41,211 nt of DNA from a virus, in IMG/VR virus record IMGVR_UViG_3300009684_001468, positions 1 through 41,211 of that record. One strand, 5' to 3'. Positions within the stretch are counted from its first letter, which is position 1; each line of letters begins with the position of its first letter. Under the pieces are notes generated by a model that saw only the letters and a list, made by a program, of their open reading frames with translations, was not told where the DNA came from and ran no database searches. Of this stretch, positions 16,155-23,285 are shown piece after piece. A program made the translations under genes and the position numbers.

Positions 16155-16720
16155 ATATATTTTATCTACATAAAGATCCTATTAAAGCGGCAGAAATGTC
16201 TTGTGATAAACATGTTTGTAAAATGATTATAGAATCAGCACAAATGTTGTCTACCGCACACAGAGTATTAGACGGTCAAGAATTTACAGATAAAACTGCA
16301 AACGGTCGTAGTATAAAAAGATGGCGACACCCAGATAAAGACTTAGATAAAATTTTATATAAAGCCAGTCATATTAAACATCCAAGCACACAGTGGGTAA
16401 TGTATAACCTACACAACTATGTATGGTTATATAGACACATGATGGCATTACACAATCAATTTAAATTAAGATATAATAAATCTGAAGATCACATGACAAT
16501 ACAAAAACTAGGCAATGTATTAAAAGATGCACCTAAAAGATTGCCTGTAAGAGATCAAAAAGAACCTACACCAGCAATGCCAGATGAATGTAAAGTACCA
16601 GGCGATGCAGTGGCCAGTTACAGAAAATATTATATAATGAAGAAAAGAGATTTTGCTACATGGAAAAGTCCAGCAATAATGCCAGACTGGTATAAAAAAG
16701 GAATTGAAAATGCAAGATAA
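16151..16720 (+). CDS. Conserved marine-phage protein of unknown function (189 aa)
   Basis: It starts at an ATGA overlap. The pattern MNIFYLHKDPIKAAEMSCDK, HVCKMIIESAQMLSTAHRVL, HPSTQWVMYNLHNYVWLY and PTPAMPDECKVPGDAVASYR is one I recognise from hypothetical proteins of T4-like cyanophages. The many His, Cys and Trp residues could be catalytic or metal-binding, but no family function is assigned. Confidence 0.7.
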   Translation: MNIFYLHKDPIKAAEMSCDKHVCKMIIESAQMLSTAHRVLDGQEFTDKTANGRSIKRWRHPDKDLDKILYKASHIKHPSTQWVMYNLHNYVWLYRHMMALHNQFKLRYNKSEDHMTIQKLGNVLKDAPKRLPVRDQKEPTPAMPDECKVPGDAVASYRKYYIMKKRDFATWKSPAIMPDWYKKGIENAR

Positions 16721-16964
16721 TGATTCTAAAGAATTAAAAGAAGTTTACAATACTGTATTTCAGGAAGTTGCTAGACTTATATTGGTAGAAAAAAGACAAA
16801 CACAGATAGTTGCCGCAACCTTATTAGCACAAGCATTAAGATTATACAAATCATCTTTAAATGATGCTGATTTTTTAAGAATGTTAAAATCAATACCTGA
16901 ATCGGTTGATAATATAAGACCTTATGACGAATTTGAACCTAAAGATAAACAAACAATAAATTAA
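16710..16964 (+). CDS. Hypothetical helical protein (84 aa)
   Basis: A TTG at 16704 is in frame, but the ATG at 16710 is preferred because the AAAAGGAA ribosome-binding site is better spaced. The protein is soluble and helical (VARLILVEKRQTQIVAATLL) with an acidic C-terminus. It overlaps the previous gene by 11 bp. Unrecognised. Confidence 0.6.
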   Translation: MQDNDSKELKEVYNTVFQEVARLILVEKRQTQIVAATLLAQALRLYKSSLNDADFLRMLKSIPESVDNIRPYDEFEPKDKQTIN

Positions 16965-17170
16965 TGAAAATAACAAGAAAAAGAAGTTTTGTAAAAGCAC
17001 TAATATATAGAATTTGGATATTCACATGTACCTTTGTAATGTTATTATTAACAGGACAAAAATTTAAAGATGCGATATGGACAACAATAGGTTTTAATTT
17101 TGTTTTAACTTTTACATATTATAGTTATGATAGATTATGGCAGCATATTAAATGGGGTATAGAGAAATGA
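16964..17170 (+). CDS. DUF2061-like small membrane protein (68 aa)
   Basis: The sequence RKRSFVKALIYRIW, then a membrane segment (FTCTFVMLLLTG), a second segment (FNFVLTFTYYSYDRLW) and HIKWG follows the DUF2061 pattern of two-pass inner-membrane proteins found in bacteria and in marine phages. TAATG start. Function of the family is unknown. Confidence 0.75.
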   Translation: MKITRKRSFVKALIYRIWIFTCTFVMLLLTGQKFKDAIWTTIGFNFVLTFTYYSYDRLWQHIKWGIEK

Positions 17171-17565
17171 AAAAAATATTTTTAATTATTTTATTTTTTA
17201 TAGAAAATGCTTATGGTAATAATACTTCTACAACTATGACGGTAAATGTTAAAGTAATTGAAAATTACGAAAAAAATAAAATTATTAATGCTAATTATTT
17301 AATAAATGAAAATAAAATAACTATTACTAATAATCAACCAATAGTTTTATTTTCTGAAAAAAATGGTACAACCACAACAAATATAATAAGAGAAATTGAT
17401 TATAATTGTTGTTATTGTACACAAAAATATAGTGATGGCACCTATATAGATGAAGAAAAAAATTCTTACTTATTTGATAAAAGAACAAACAAGATAGCTA
17501 TAAATTATTTAAATCAGAATACTGGTAAAGTTATATTTTGTCCAAAGATAAATATTAAGAAATAA
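17167..17565 (+). CDS. Secreted CCYC-motif protein, copy 1
   Basis: The frame is open from 17152, but the ATG at 17167 gives a clean signal peptide (MKKIFLIILFFIENAYG) and overlaps the previous stop (ATGA). The mature 115 residues start with Thr-rich strands (TMTVNVKVIE) and end with NCCYCTQKYSDGTYIDEE and a C-terminal FCP. A second gene at 34949 encodes a clear paralogue sharing this block. The four conserved cysteines suggest disulfide bonding in the periplasm. Unrecognised family. Confidence 0.7.
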   Translation: MKKIFLIILFFIENAYGNNTSTTMTVNVKVIENYEKNKIINANYLINENKITITNNQPIVLFSEKNGTTTTNIIREIDYNCCYCTQKYSDGTYIDEEKNSYLFDKRTNKIAINYLNQNTGKVIFCPKINIKK

Positions 17566-17566
17566 T

Positions 17567-17893
17567 ATGCCAATATATAGCTTTGAAAATATTAAAACAG
17601 GTAAAGAATATACAGAACACTTGTCAATGTCTGAATTAGATGCCTATTTAAAAAAAAATAAAAATATAAGACAAATATTTACATCTCTAAATATTGTTGG
17701 TGGAGTATCTGGTTTAACTCATAAAACAGATAGTGGTTGGCAAGACAATCTACAACGTATTGCTGAAGCTCATCCTTCTTCTCCATTAGGTCAAAGATTT
17801 AAGAAAAAAGGTATTAAAGAAATTAGAACACAACAAGTTTTAGAAAAACATAAAAAAAGACAAAAGGATTTAAAAAAGAATGGCAAACGATAA
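17567..17893 (+). CDS. FmdB-like small protein without zinc cysteines (108 aa)
   Basis: The start MPIYSFENIKTGKEYTEHLS recalls the FmdB-type zinc-ribbon proteins (MPxYxFxC), but the Cys residues are absent. The rest, HPSSPLGQRFKKKGIKE and a Lys-rich end, resembles conserved hypothetical proteins of T4-like marine phages. Basic; function unknown. Confidence 0.6.
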   Translation: MPIYSFENIKTGKEYTEHLSMSELDAYLKKNKNIRQIFTSLNIVGGVSGLTHKTDSGWQDNLQRIAEAHPSSPLGQRFKKKGIKEIRTQQVLEKHKKRQKDLKKNGKR

Positions 17894-18278
17894 AATACCA
17901 GATTACATGAAGGGGTTTGACCTTGCTCAAGATGATTGGGGATTTGAAACCACACCTACAGCAACTACAATACAACAACCTACTATAGATCCTAAAGTTA
18001 TAGAAACCAGTGGTGCAGATATTACAAATATTAAAAAAGATATAACTTCAATTAATTTAATGATCAACGAGATCATGGATATATTAAATGAAGAAAACGC
18101 AAACAAAAATAAAGACGTTGATGTTGATGTACAACAAAGATTCAAAGATATAGAAAAAATTATATTACCTTTCTTATACAATTTAAGTAAGAGTAATGAA
18201 CCATATATACATTGGCCAAATAGGGGTCCAATTATTAAAGCTCAGATAGAAAAAATATTAAAATTAACTAGAGGATAA
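17880..18278 (+). CDS. Hypothetical phage protein (132 aa)
   Basis: It overlaps the previous gene by 14 bp. Starts MANDKIPDYMKGFDLAQDDW, has a helical coiled segment in the middle (ITSINLMINEIMDILNEE), and ends with a family-like motif YIHWPNRGPIIKAQIEKI. Conserved among T4-like marine phages by my recollection; no function known. Confidence 0.65.
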   Translation: MANDKIPDYMKGFDLAQDDWGFETTPTATTIQQPTIDPKVIETSGADITNIKKDITSINLMINEIMDILNEENANKNKDVDVDVQQRFKDIEKIILPFLYNLSKSNEPYIHWPNRGPIIKAQIEKILKLTRG

Positions 18279-18281
18279 TAA

Positions 18282-18725
18282 ATGAACATAGTACAATTAA
18301 GAGAACAATTAAAAATTGATGAAGGTGTTAAATATGAAATTTATAAAGACCATTTAGGTTACGATACATTTGGTATTGGTCATTTAGTAGTTAAAGAAGA
18401 TGAAGAATTTGGTAAACCAGTTGGAACAAAAGTTAGTGAAGATAGAGTAAATGCGGTATTTACTAGAGACGTATTAAAAATGATATCAGAAGCAAAATTA
18501 TTATTTCCAAAATTTGATACTCTACCAGAAGAAGCTCAACAAGTTATAACTAACATGATTTTTAATATGGGTAGACCAAGATTATCTAACTTTAAGAAGT
18601 TTATAACATATATTAACGAAAGTAAGTGGTTAGAAGCATCAAATGAAATGTTAAATAGTGCATGGGCCAAACAAGTTGGTAAAAGAGCACAGAGATTGAG
18701 TGATAGAATAAAGTCTATAAAATAG
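18282..18725 (+). CDS. e: T4-type lysozyme (endolysin, GH24)
   Basis: The 147-residue protein matches T4 lysozyme (164 aa) at the N-terminal catalytic site: IDEGVKYEIYKDHLGYDTFGIGH gives Glu14, Asp23 and Thr29 as the E/D/T triad when read in two blocks. FNMGRPRLSNFKKF and WAKQVGKRAQRL match the C-terminal lobe. It hydrolyses peptidoglycan at lysis. There is no signal peptide, so it would need a holin (candidate at 26951). It is the last gene of the operon from 11942. Confidence 0.93.
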   Translation: MNIVQLREQLKIDEGVKYEIYKDHLGYDTFGIGHLVVKEDEEFGKPVGTKVSEDRVNAVFTRDVLKMISEAKLLFPKFDTLPEEAQQVITNMIFNMGRPRLSNFKKFITYINESKWLEASNEMLNSAWAKQVGKRAQRLSDRIKSIK

Positions 18726-18728
18726 TAC

Positions 18729-18757
18729 TTGACATCTAGTCTATATTATGTTATATT
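18729..18757 (+). promoter_or_regulatory. Sigma70-type promoter for a leaderless transcript
   Basis: TTGACA 18729-18734, 17 nt ending TGT, TATATT 18752-18757. The predicted start at about 18764 is 2 nt before the ATG at 18766, and no Shine-Dalgarno sequence is present. Confidence 0.85.
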
Positions 18758-18765
18758 ATTAAGAT

Positions 18766-19413
18766 ATGGTTAAAATAAATGATACGGCACCAAACTTTGT
18801 AGCTCACACTTCACAAGGTTTGATTGATTTTTATAGTTACACAAATAATAGTTGGGCAATACTATTCTCACATCCAAAAAACTTTACACCAGTATGTACT
18901 ACTGAACTAGGTACATTACAAAAACTTTTACCTGAATTTGTAAAAAGAGATGTTAAAGTTATAGGTCTATCAGTTGATGCAATAGGCAATCACGAACAAT
19001 GGTTAAATGACATACAAGAAACACAAGGCCAAAAACCAGAATACCCATTAATTGCAGACGAAGATAAAAAAGTATCAAGACTTTATGATATGATACACGA
19101 GAATGCTAGTGATACAATGACAGTTAGATCAGTATTCATTGTTGGGCCAGATAAAAAGATTAAATTGAAGTTAGAATACCCAGCAAGTGCAGGTAGAAAT
19201 TTTAATGAAATTTTAAGAGTTATTGATTCGTTACAATTAACATTTAAACATAAAGTTGCAACACCAGCTAATTGGGTGCAAGGTGAAGATGTTATACTAA
19301 CGGCAGCAGTAACCAATGAAGAAGCAAATCAAAAGTTTCCAGGTTTTAAAACACACAAACCTTATTTAAGAACTACAAATGCTTCTTTTGCAACATGTAA
19401 TGTAAAGGATTAA
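18766..19413 (+). CDS. Peroxiredoxin, 1-Cys (Prx6) type
   Basis: The 215-residue protein has the peroxidatic motif PVCTTE with Cys44, preceded by FSHPKNFTP, and the Prx6-length C-terminal domain (TPANWVQGEDV). It reduces hydrogen peroxide and alkyl peroxides. A second Cys at about 211 near the C-terminus could resolve the sulfenic acid, unlike a classical 1-Cys enzyme. The electron donor could be the glutaredoxin at 9175, which is inference. Its own near-leaderless promoter suggests separate expression. Confidence 0.93.
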   Translation: MVKINDTAPNFVAHTSQGLIDFYSYTNNSWAILFSHPKNFTPVCTTELGTLQKLLPEFVKRDVKVIGLSVDAIGNHEQWLNDIQETQGQKPEYPLIADEDKKVSRLYDMIHENASDTMTVRSVFIVGPDKKIKLKLEYPASAGRNFNEILRVIDSLQLTFKHKVATPANWVQGEDVILTAAVTNEEANQKFPGFKTHKPYLRTTNASFATCNVKD

Positions 19414-20108
19414 TGGTTAGAGAATTTAAATTTATAGATTTGAACAAGAGTATATTACCAAAAACAGCAGGTAAAAATATAGATGGTATACGATTTTACG
19501 AAATAGATGGTAAATCTTATCCATCAGTAACTTCTGTATTATCACTATTAAAGAAAGATTCATTAAAAGAATGGCGCGATAAAGTTGGTGAATCTGTTGC
19601 TAATTGGGAAATGGGTAGAGCGGCTAGACGTGGTAAAGCAATGCACACATTGGTAGAACAGTATTTACAGAATGAAACTCCATCTATTAGAGACGTGTTA
19701 CCATTAGGACTTTTTAAGTTAATTAGACCTTATGTAGATCAAATAGATAATATTAGATTATTAGAATCAATCATGTATAGTAAAAAACTTACTATTGCAG
19801 GACAAGTAGATTGTGTTGCAGAATACAACGGTAAGTTATCAGTAATAGACTTTAAATCTGCCAATAAGAGTAGAGAAGAAGGTTGGATTGAAAACTACTT
19901 CTTACAAACTACTGCTTATTCAATGATGTATGAAGAAACGTTTGGTGAAAAGATTGAACAGATTGTAATCATATTGGCCTGTGAAGATGGTGTTGCTCAA
20001 ACTTTTATTAAAAATACGGCAGACTATAAACAGAAGTTGATAGAATCTATAGATAATTTTTATAAACAATTTAATAATAAACAAAATTTAACGTTGAAAA
20101 ATAGTTAA
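19413..20108 (+). CDS. RecB/MGME1-like PD-(D/E)XK exonuclease
   Basis: The 231-residue protein starts in the previous stop (TAATG). Motifs are SYPSVTSVLS, RRGKAMHTLVE (N-terminal conserved region), GQVDCVAEYNGK followed by VIDFKSANK (the D and DxK of the PD-(D/E)XK core), and QTTAYSMMYEE (motif QxxxY). This arrangement is shared by RecB-family and mitochondrial MGME1 exonucleases acting on single-stranded DNA ends. T4-like cyanophages carry a similar gene. The stop codon abuts the tmRNA acceptor region. Confidence 0.85.
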   Translation: MVREFKFIDLNKSILPKTAGKNIDGIRFYEIDGKSYPSVTSVLSLLKKDSLKEWRDKVGESVANWEMGRAARRGKAMHTLVEQYLQNETPSIRDVLPLGLFKLIRPYVDQIDNIRLLESIMYSKKLTIAGQVDCVAEYNGKLSVIDFKSANKSREEGWIENYFLQTTAYSMMYEETFGEKIEQIVIILACEDGVAQTFIKNTADYKQKLIESIDNFYKQFNNKQNLTLKNS

Positions 20109-20324
20109 TAATTAGTTAGGACCAGGGGGCGGTACCCTGCCACTCCACCATTTATATAATGAAATATAAGGGGTGGAAACTAGAATCGACTACTAAGTAA
20201 ACCTATTTGGAGTTAAATCGCTGATATCGTTCTATCAAATTATAGACGCTAACGAAAGTTATGCTCTTGCTGCCTAGTAATAGGTAACGGCGTTGGCCTA
20301 CACGTGGCAACAGAAGTAGGCCGC
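20109..20324 (+). ncRNA. ssrA: Circularly permuted (two-piece) tmRNA
   Basis: The order is acceptor piece first, coding piece second. The acceptor side has T stem CAGGG/CCCTG (20123-20127 and 20135-20139) with 7-nt loop GGCGGTA, then CCACTCC-ACCA ending at 20150. After a 19-nt spacer, GGGGTGG at 20170-20176 pairs with CCACTCC over 7 bp with a G3-U70 wobble, the alanine identity pair. Next comes TAGAATCGAC, matching the tmRNA D-loop region (E. coli TGGATTCGAC). The tag frame follows ATAGAC, and a 7-bp hairpin GGCCTAC/GTAGGCC closes the 3' end (20295-20322). The exact 5' end of the acceptor piece is uncertain and may overlap the exonuclease gene. It rescues stalled ribosomes and tags products for proteolysis. 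Permuted tmRNAs are known in alphaproteobacteria, some cyanobacteria and some betaproteobacteria. Confidence 0.93.
20248..20277 (+). other. tmRNA tag reading frame (ANESYALAA)
   Basis: Resume codon GCT at 20248, then AAC GAA AGT TAT GCT CTT GCT GCC and TAG, followed directly by TAA. With the charged Ala the tag would be AANESYALAA. The terminal YALAA is the ClpXP-type degron also found in E. coli. The upstream ATAGAC corresponds to the E. coli ATAGTC that positions the resume codon. Confidence 0.9.
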
Positions 20325-20353
20325 TTGACAAATCAATCAAATTAGTATATAAT
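20325..20353 (+). promoter_or_regulatory. Consensus sigma70 promoter directly after tmRNA
   Basis: TTGACA 20325-20330, 17 nt, TATAAT 20348-20353: a perfect match to the consensus. Start predicted near 20360, giving a 25-nt leader with AAAAGGAA before the ATG at 20385. Confidence 0.85.
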
Positions 20354-20384
20354 ATAATATACATTAACTAGAAAAGGAATAAAC

Positions 20385-20534
20385 ATGTTTACGTATAGAA
20401 ATATAGCAATTGCTGTAGTAGCACTATTTGTTTTAATAGTAGGATTTTATACATTAGTAAAACCTTCTAAAAAAGTAGATGTAACACCAGTAAAACCTGC
20501 TGTTACGCAGCCAGTTGCACCAGTAAAAAAGTAA
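20385..20534 (+). CDS. Small membrane protein with Pro-rich tail (49 aa)
   Basis: One membrane segment (IAIAVVALFVLIVGFYTLV) is followed by a Lys/Pro/Val tail (TPVKPAVTQPVAPVKK), resembling a miniature TonB- or spanin-like linker that could extend into the periplasm. It is transcribed from the consensus promoter after the tmRNA. Function unknown. Confidence 0.65.
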   Translation: MFTYRNIAIAVVALFVLIVGFYTLVKPSKKVDVTPVKPAVTQPVAPVKK

Positions 20535-20577
20535 TTAAAAAATTTATATAGACTAGATACAATAGGGTGTTTAGTCT

Positions 20578-20585
20578 TATAAATA
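20578..20585 (+). promoter_or_regulatory. T4-type late promoter
   Basis: TATAAATA, the T4 late-promoter octamer, 34 bp before the ATG at 20619. A weak 6-bp hairpin (AGACTA/TAGTCT, ending at 20577) lies just upstream and may terminate the previous transcript. Confidence 0.7.
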
Positions 20586-20618
20586 GAAGTGCTATTAACA
20601 CACACAAAGGAGAAAACA

Positions 20619-20957
20619 ATGGCAACAACATCAAAAAACGGATATGAAATCCGATCAGACTTATTAGGATTAGCGAAAGATATCGTTGATTTTAATTTTC
20701 AAGCTCAAGTAAAAGAGTATGAATACTCAATCAAAAAAGACGGCGACCAAATAGTGCAAGAGTTTAAAGCACCAACTGTTACACCAACAGATATTATTGA
20801 AATTGCAAAACAATTCAATGAATTTGTTACTAACGGTGATGTTATTAAACAAACGCAAGAGAACATACAAAAGGCTCAAGAATGGGTAAAACCTTATGCT
20901 GAAGTATATCAAAATACAGTAAAAGCATTTTATCCAAATCTAAAGAACGGTAAGTAA
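20619..20957 (+). CDS. Hypothetical late protein (112 aa)
   Basis: An in-frame ATG exists at 20589, but the ATG at 20619 follows a strong AAAGGAGAAAAC ribosome-binding site and gives MATTSKNGYEIRSDLLG. The protein is soluble and helical, with NGYEIRSDLLGLAKD and ending KAFYPNLKNGK. It is under a late promoter, so it is probably abundant late in infection; a structural or scaffold role is possible. Unrecognised. Confidence 0.7.
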   Translation: MATTSKNGYEIRSDLLGLAKDIVDFNFQAQVKEYEYSIKKDGDQIVQEFKAPTVTPTDIIEIAKQFNEFVTNGDVIKQTQENIQKAQEWVKPYAEVYQNTVKAFYPNLKNGK

Positions 20958-20958
20958 T

Positions 20959-21162
20959 ATGTTTCCATATAACCCTTGTGAAAATAAATGGTTATCTGAT
21001 ACTAAAAAAGGTGGTCAAGTTGATAAGAAACCTGGCCATCTTTTATCAGGTCAATCTTTTATAGATTATTTAAAAGATAAACTGAATATTAATAAGAATA
21101 TTGACTTTGGTTTTGGTTACACAGAAAAACACGATATATTAGTTAGAAAAGACGAGATATAA
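20959..21162 (+). CDS. Hypothetical protein (67 aa)
   Basis: It starts 1 bp after the previous stop. MFPYNPCENKWLSD and HLLSGQSFIDYLKDKL are distinctive, but I know no family. Likely cotranscribed from the late promoter at 20578. Confidence 0.6.
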   Translation: MFPYNPCENKWLSDTKKGGQVDKKPGHLLSGQSFIDYLKDKLNINKNIDFGFGYTEKHDILVRKDEI

Positions 21163-21363
21163 ATGATAAGAACAATTATTATTACAACTATATTAATACT
21201 ATTAGCATTATCAATTATAGGTGTTATACGTTCAGATAATACACAATTTACATTATTAAAAGCATCACCTGAAATTGATCGTAAAGAAAATATAGCATTT
21301 AAATTTATGTTAATAATGATAATACTTTTTGTTTTATTAGGAATCACATCTTTATTTAAATAA
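21163..21363 (+). CDS. Two-pass membrane protein (66 aa)
   Basis: Directly abuts the previous stop. Two hydrophobic segments (IIITTILILLALSIIGVI and FMLIMIILFVLLGITSLF) flank a charged loop, a hairpin topology like small holin-type or accessory membrane proteins. Function unknown. Confidence 0.6.
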   Translation: MIRTIIITTILILLALSIIGVIRSDNTQFTLLKASPEIDRKENIAFKFMLIMIILFVLLGITSLFK

Positions 21364-21366
21364 TAC

Positions 21367-21395
21367 TTGACATCTTTCATAATATATGATATAAT
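21367..21395 (+). promoter_or_regulatory. Consensus sigma70 promoter, leaderless
   Basis: TTGACA 21367-21372, 17 nt ending TGA, TATAAT 21390-21395. The ATG at 21401 is only 5 nt after the -10 box, at or just before the expected start point (about 21402). Confidence 0.85.
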
Positions 21396-21400
21396 ATATT

Positions 21401-21613
21401 ATGAACTCAAAAGAATTTTCTTTACAAATAGAACAGATAGTAAAAGAGAGAAAAGGTATCTCTCACATGGATGCCGTACTTTTATATTGTGAACAAAATG
21501 ATATAGATCCTTCAACAGTTGCACCTCTATTAACAAAGACTCTAAAAGATAAGATTGCTATAGAAGCACAAAACTTAAATTATCTTCCAAAAACTGGCCA
21601 GTTGCCGGTATGA
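21401..21613 (+). CDS. 33: gp33-like late transcription co-activator
   Basis: The 70-residue protein has the pattern of cyanophage and pelagiphage gp33: KEFSLQIEQIVKERKGISHM, DAVLLYCEQNDIDPSTVAP and the C-terminal LNYLPKTGQLPV. In T4, gp33 links RNA polymerase to the sliding clamp and enables late transcription with gp55. Its sigma70-type promoter would let host polymerase make it before late promoters fire. The family assignment rests on pattern recall rather than an alignment. Confidence 0.75.
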   Translation: MNSKEFSLQIEQIVKERKGISHMDAVLLYCEQNDIDPSTVAPLLTKTLKDKIAIEAQNLNYLPKTGQLPV

Positions 21614-21616
21614 TAT

Positions 21617-22225
21617 ATGGTAAATGGATTTGATGTATATAAAATATATTTGGCAGTTAAACTACATTTTACCACAGATAGTTATGACTATCATAAATAT
21701 GAAGGGAAAGTTAACTGTAAACTAGAAACATTTACTAAAAACAATGCTAGATATTTTTTTCACAAGCTTGGAACCAAATACAATAAAGATGATATATTGG
21801 ACTTTTTTGTTTCTAATTTTCTTACTGATAGTAATAAATGGGTAGGAGATTTAACTAGAAATGATGGCACGGATATTTACCTTGATTGGAGAAAACGTAA
21901 TGACGCTTTTGAATACCATTTTAGAAGTGATTGTGTGTATATTGCTAATGACTTCAATGTTAAGCGCCTTTCTTTTGATGATGGTTTTAACTCTTTTGGT
22001 GGACAGCATCCTAGGTTTTTTCAATTGGTTCTATCAAAAAATATATCTTACGAAAGTGCGGTTGTATTTAACGAAATTTTATCATATAGTAAACGTTGGG
22101 ATAAAGAAATTACTGAAAAAGTAGTTTGGCCAATACATTCAAAAAGAATAAAGAAATATACACAGTTTGTTAAATATAATCCAACGACAGCGAAATTAAT
22201 ATTGAAAGAAGTATTTGTAAAATGA
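21617..22225 (+). CDS. 59: gp59-like helicase loader
   Basis: The 202-residue protein (T4 gp59 is 217) shares FDVYKIYLAVKLHF, ARYFFHKLGTKYN, FFVSNFLTDSNKWVGDL and the C-terminal helical VVFNEILSYSKRWDKEITEK. gp59 loads the gp41 helicase on gp32-coated forks. gp33 lies just upstream, and gp32 itself is at 24366. Confidence 0.88.
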   Translation: MVNGFDVYKIYLAVKLHFTTDSYDYHKYEGKVNCKLETFTKNNARYFFHKLGTKYNKDDILDFFVSNFLTDSNKWVGDLTRNDGTDIYLDWRKRNDAFEYHFRSDCVYIANDFNVKRLSFDDGFNSFGGQHPRFFQLVLSKNISYESAVVFNEILSYSKRWDKEITEKVVWPIHSKRIKKYTQFVKYNPTTAKLILKEVFVK

Positions 22226-22446
22226 TTAGATGGATTGCTTGTTTACTTGGTATGATAGCTGCTACTATACATGCTAGTGCTATAATTTCATTGCAGTGGT
22301 TGGGGTGGATAATATGTTTATTTTCAATATCAACATGGTTATATATTGCAATACAAGACAAAGATAAAGCTCGTTCACTTCAACAATCATATTTTTTACT
22401 ATTAGCACTGATAGCAATTTACAATTGGCTAAAACATGTCATCTAA
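22222..22446 (+). CDS. Small polytopic membrane protein (74 aa)
   Basis: ATGA overlap with gp59. It has two or three hydrophobic segments (CLLGMIAATIHASAII, LGWIICLFSISTWLYIAI and SYFLLLALIAIYNW). Unrecognised; a regulatory or lysis role cannot be told from the sequence. Confidence 0.6.
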   Translation: MIRWIACLLGMIAATIHASAIISLQWLGWIICLFSISTWLYIAIQDKDKARSLQQSYFLLLALIAIYNWLKHVI

Positions 22447-23269
22447 TGTATTTCTAATAGGTAATGGTGAAAGTAGAAAAGGTTTTGATCTTAACAAGTT
22501 AAAACCTTATGGTAAAGTATATGGTTGTAATGCAATCTATAGAGATTTTGTACCAGATGTATTAGTATCAGTAGATCATGGTATTATGCACGAGATATAT
22601 CATAGTGGTTATTGTTATGATAATGAAACATGGTTTAGAGATTGGACTAAATGTCCTGATTTTATGTATGAAGATTTGGTTTATGCAGGCCTATCAAAAA
22701 TTGATATAGATGAATTAAACAAATGGCACGTTAAAACAGAAAATAAAAGAATTGATGAAAAAGAATTTGTTATGCACGGTGCCAATTTATCTGGCTTAGT
22801 AAAAATTTTACATAAAGACAAAAGAATAGAAGAAAAGAATATTAATTCAAATCAACTAGCTGTTAGTTGGGTAAAAGATAATGATAAGGCACATAATATA
22901 AACGAAATTATGCCTAATAATATAGATATTGGTTGGGCCGCTGGTCCTACTTCAGGCTATATTGCAACTAAACAAGATAAACCTAAAAATGTTTATCTAA
23001 TAGGACATGATTTAATAAGTGATAATTCATTTGTTAATAACATATACAAGAATACTAAACATTATGTTATATCTGAACATTCAGCAACACCAGCAGAAAA
23101 TTGGATATTACAATGGAAGATATTGTTTGAAGAAAACCCTAACATTAATTTCTATAAAGTAAATGAAAGTATTAATAATAAAGCAACGAATAAACCATTA
23201 TATGTTTGGAAATCAATAAATAACTTAACATATATAGATTATAAAACACTTGACAATATTTTAAAATAA
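22436..23269 (+). CDS. DUF115/GT42-like Rossmann protein
   Basis: The 277-residue protein begins SSNVFLIGNGESRKGFDLNK, then YGCNAIYRDFVPDVLVSVD, a nucleotide-binding pattern shared by DUF115 (MptE-like) proteins and CST-type sialyltransferases; KNVYLIGHDL supplies a second strand-loop. A sugar- or nucleotide-transferase on virion or host glycans is plausible. It overlaps the preceding gene by 11 bp. Confidence 0.6.
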   Translation: MSSNVFLIGNGESRKGFDLNKLKPYGKVYGCNAIYRDFVPDVLVSVDHGIMHEIYHSGYCYDNETWFRDWTKCPDFMYEDLVYAGLSKIDIDELNKWHVKTENKRIDEKEFVMHGANLSGLVKILHKDKRIEEKNINSNQLAVSWVKDNDKAHNINEIMPNNIDIGWAAGPTSGYIATKQDKPKNVYLIGHDLISDNSFVNNIYKNTKHYVISEHSATPAENWILQWKILFEENPNINFYKVNESINNKATNKPLYVWKSINNLTYIDYKTLDNILK

Positions 23270-23278
23270 TGATATATT
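23250..23278 (+). promoter_or_regulatory. Sigma70-type promoter, leaderless
   Basis: TTGACA 23250-23255 lies within the end of the upstream gene; 17 nt ending TGA; TATATT 23273-23278. Predicted start about 23285, one base before the ATG at 23286. Confidence 0.85.
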
Positions 23279-23285
23279 ATAAGAC

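Noticed and set aside
20123-20176. Ordinary tRNA-Ala
   Set aside because: The acceptor strands are in permuted order and linked to a tag reading frame, so tmRNA explains them; no anticodon arm is present.
21861-22124. Plus-strand hydrophobic frame inside gene 59
   Set aside because: Gene 59 matches T4 over the same DNA in another frame; the hydrophobic frame is a shadow.
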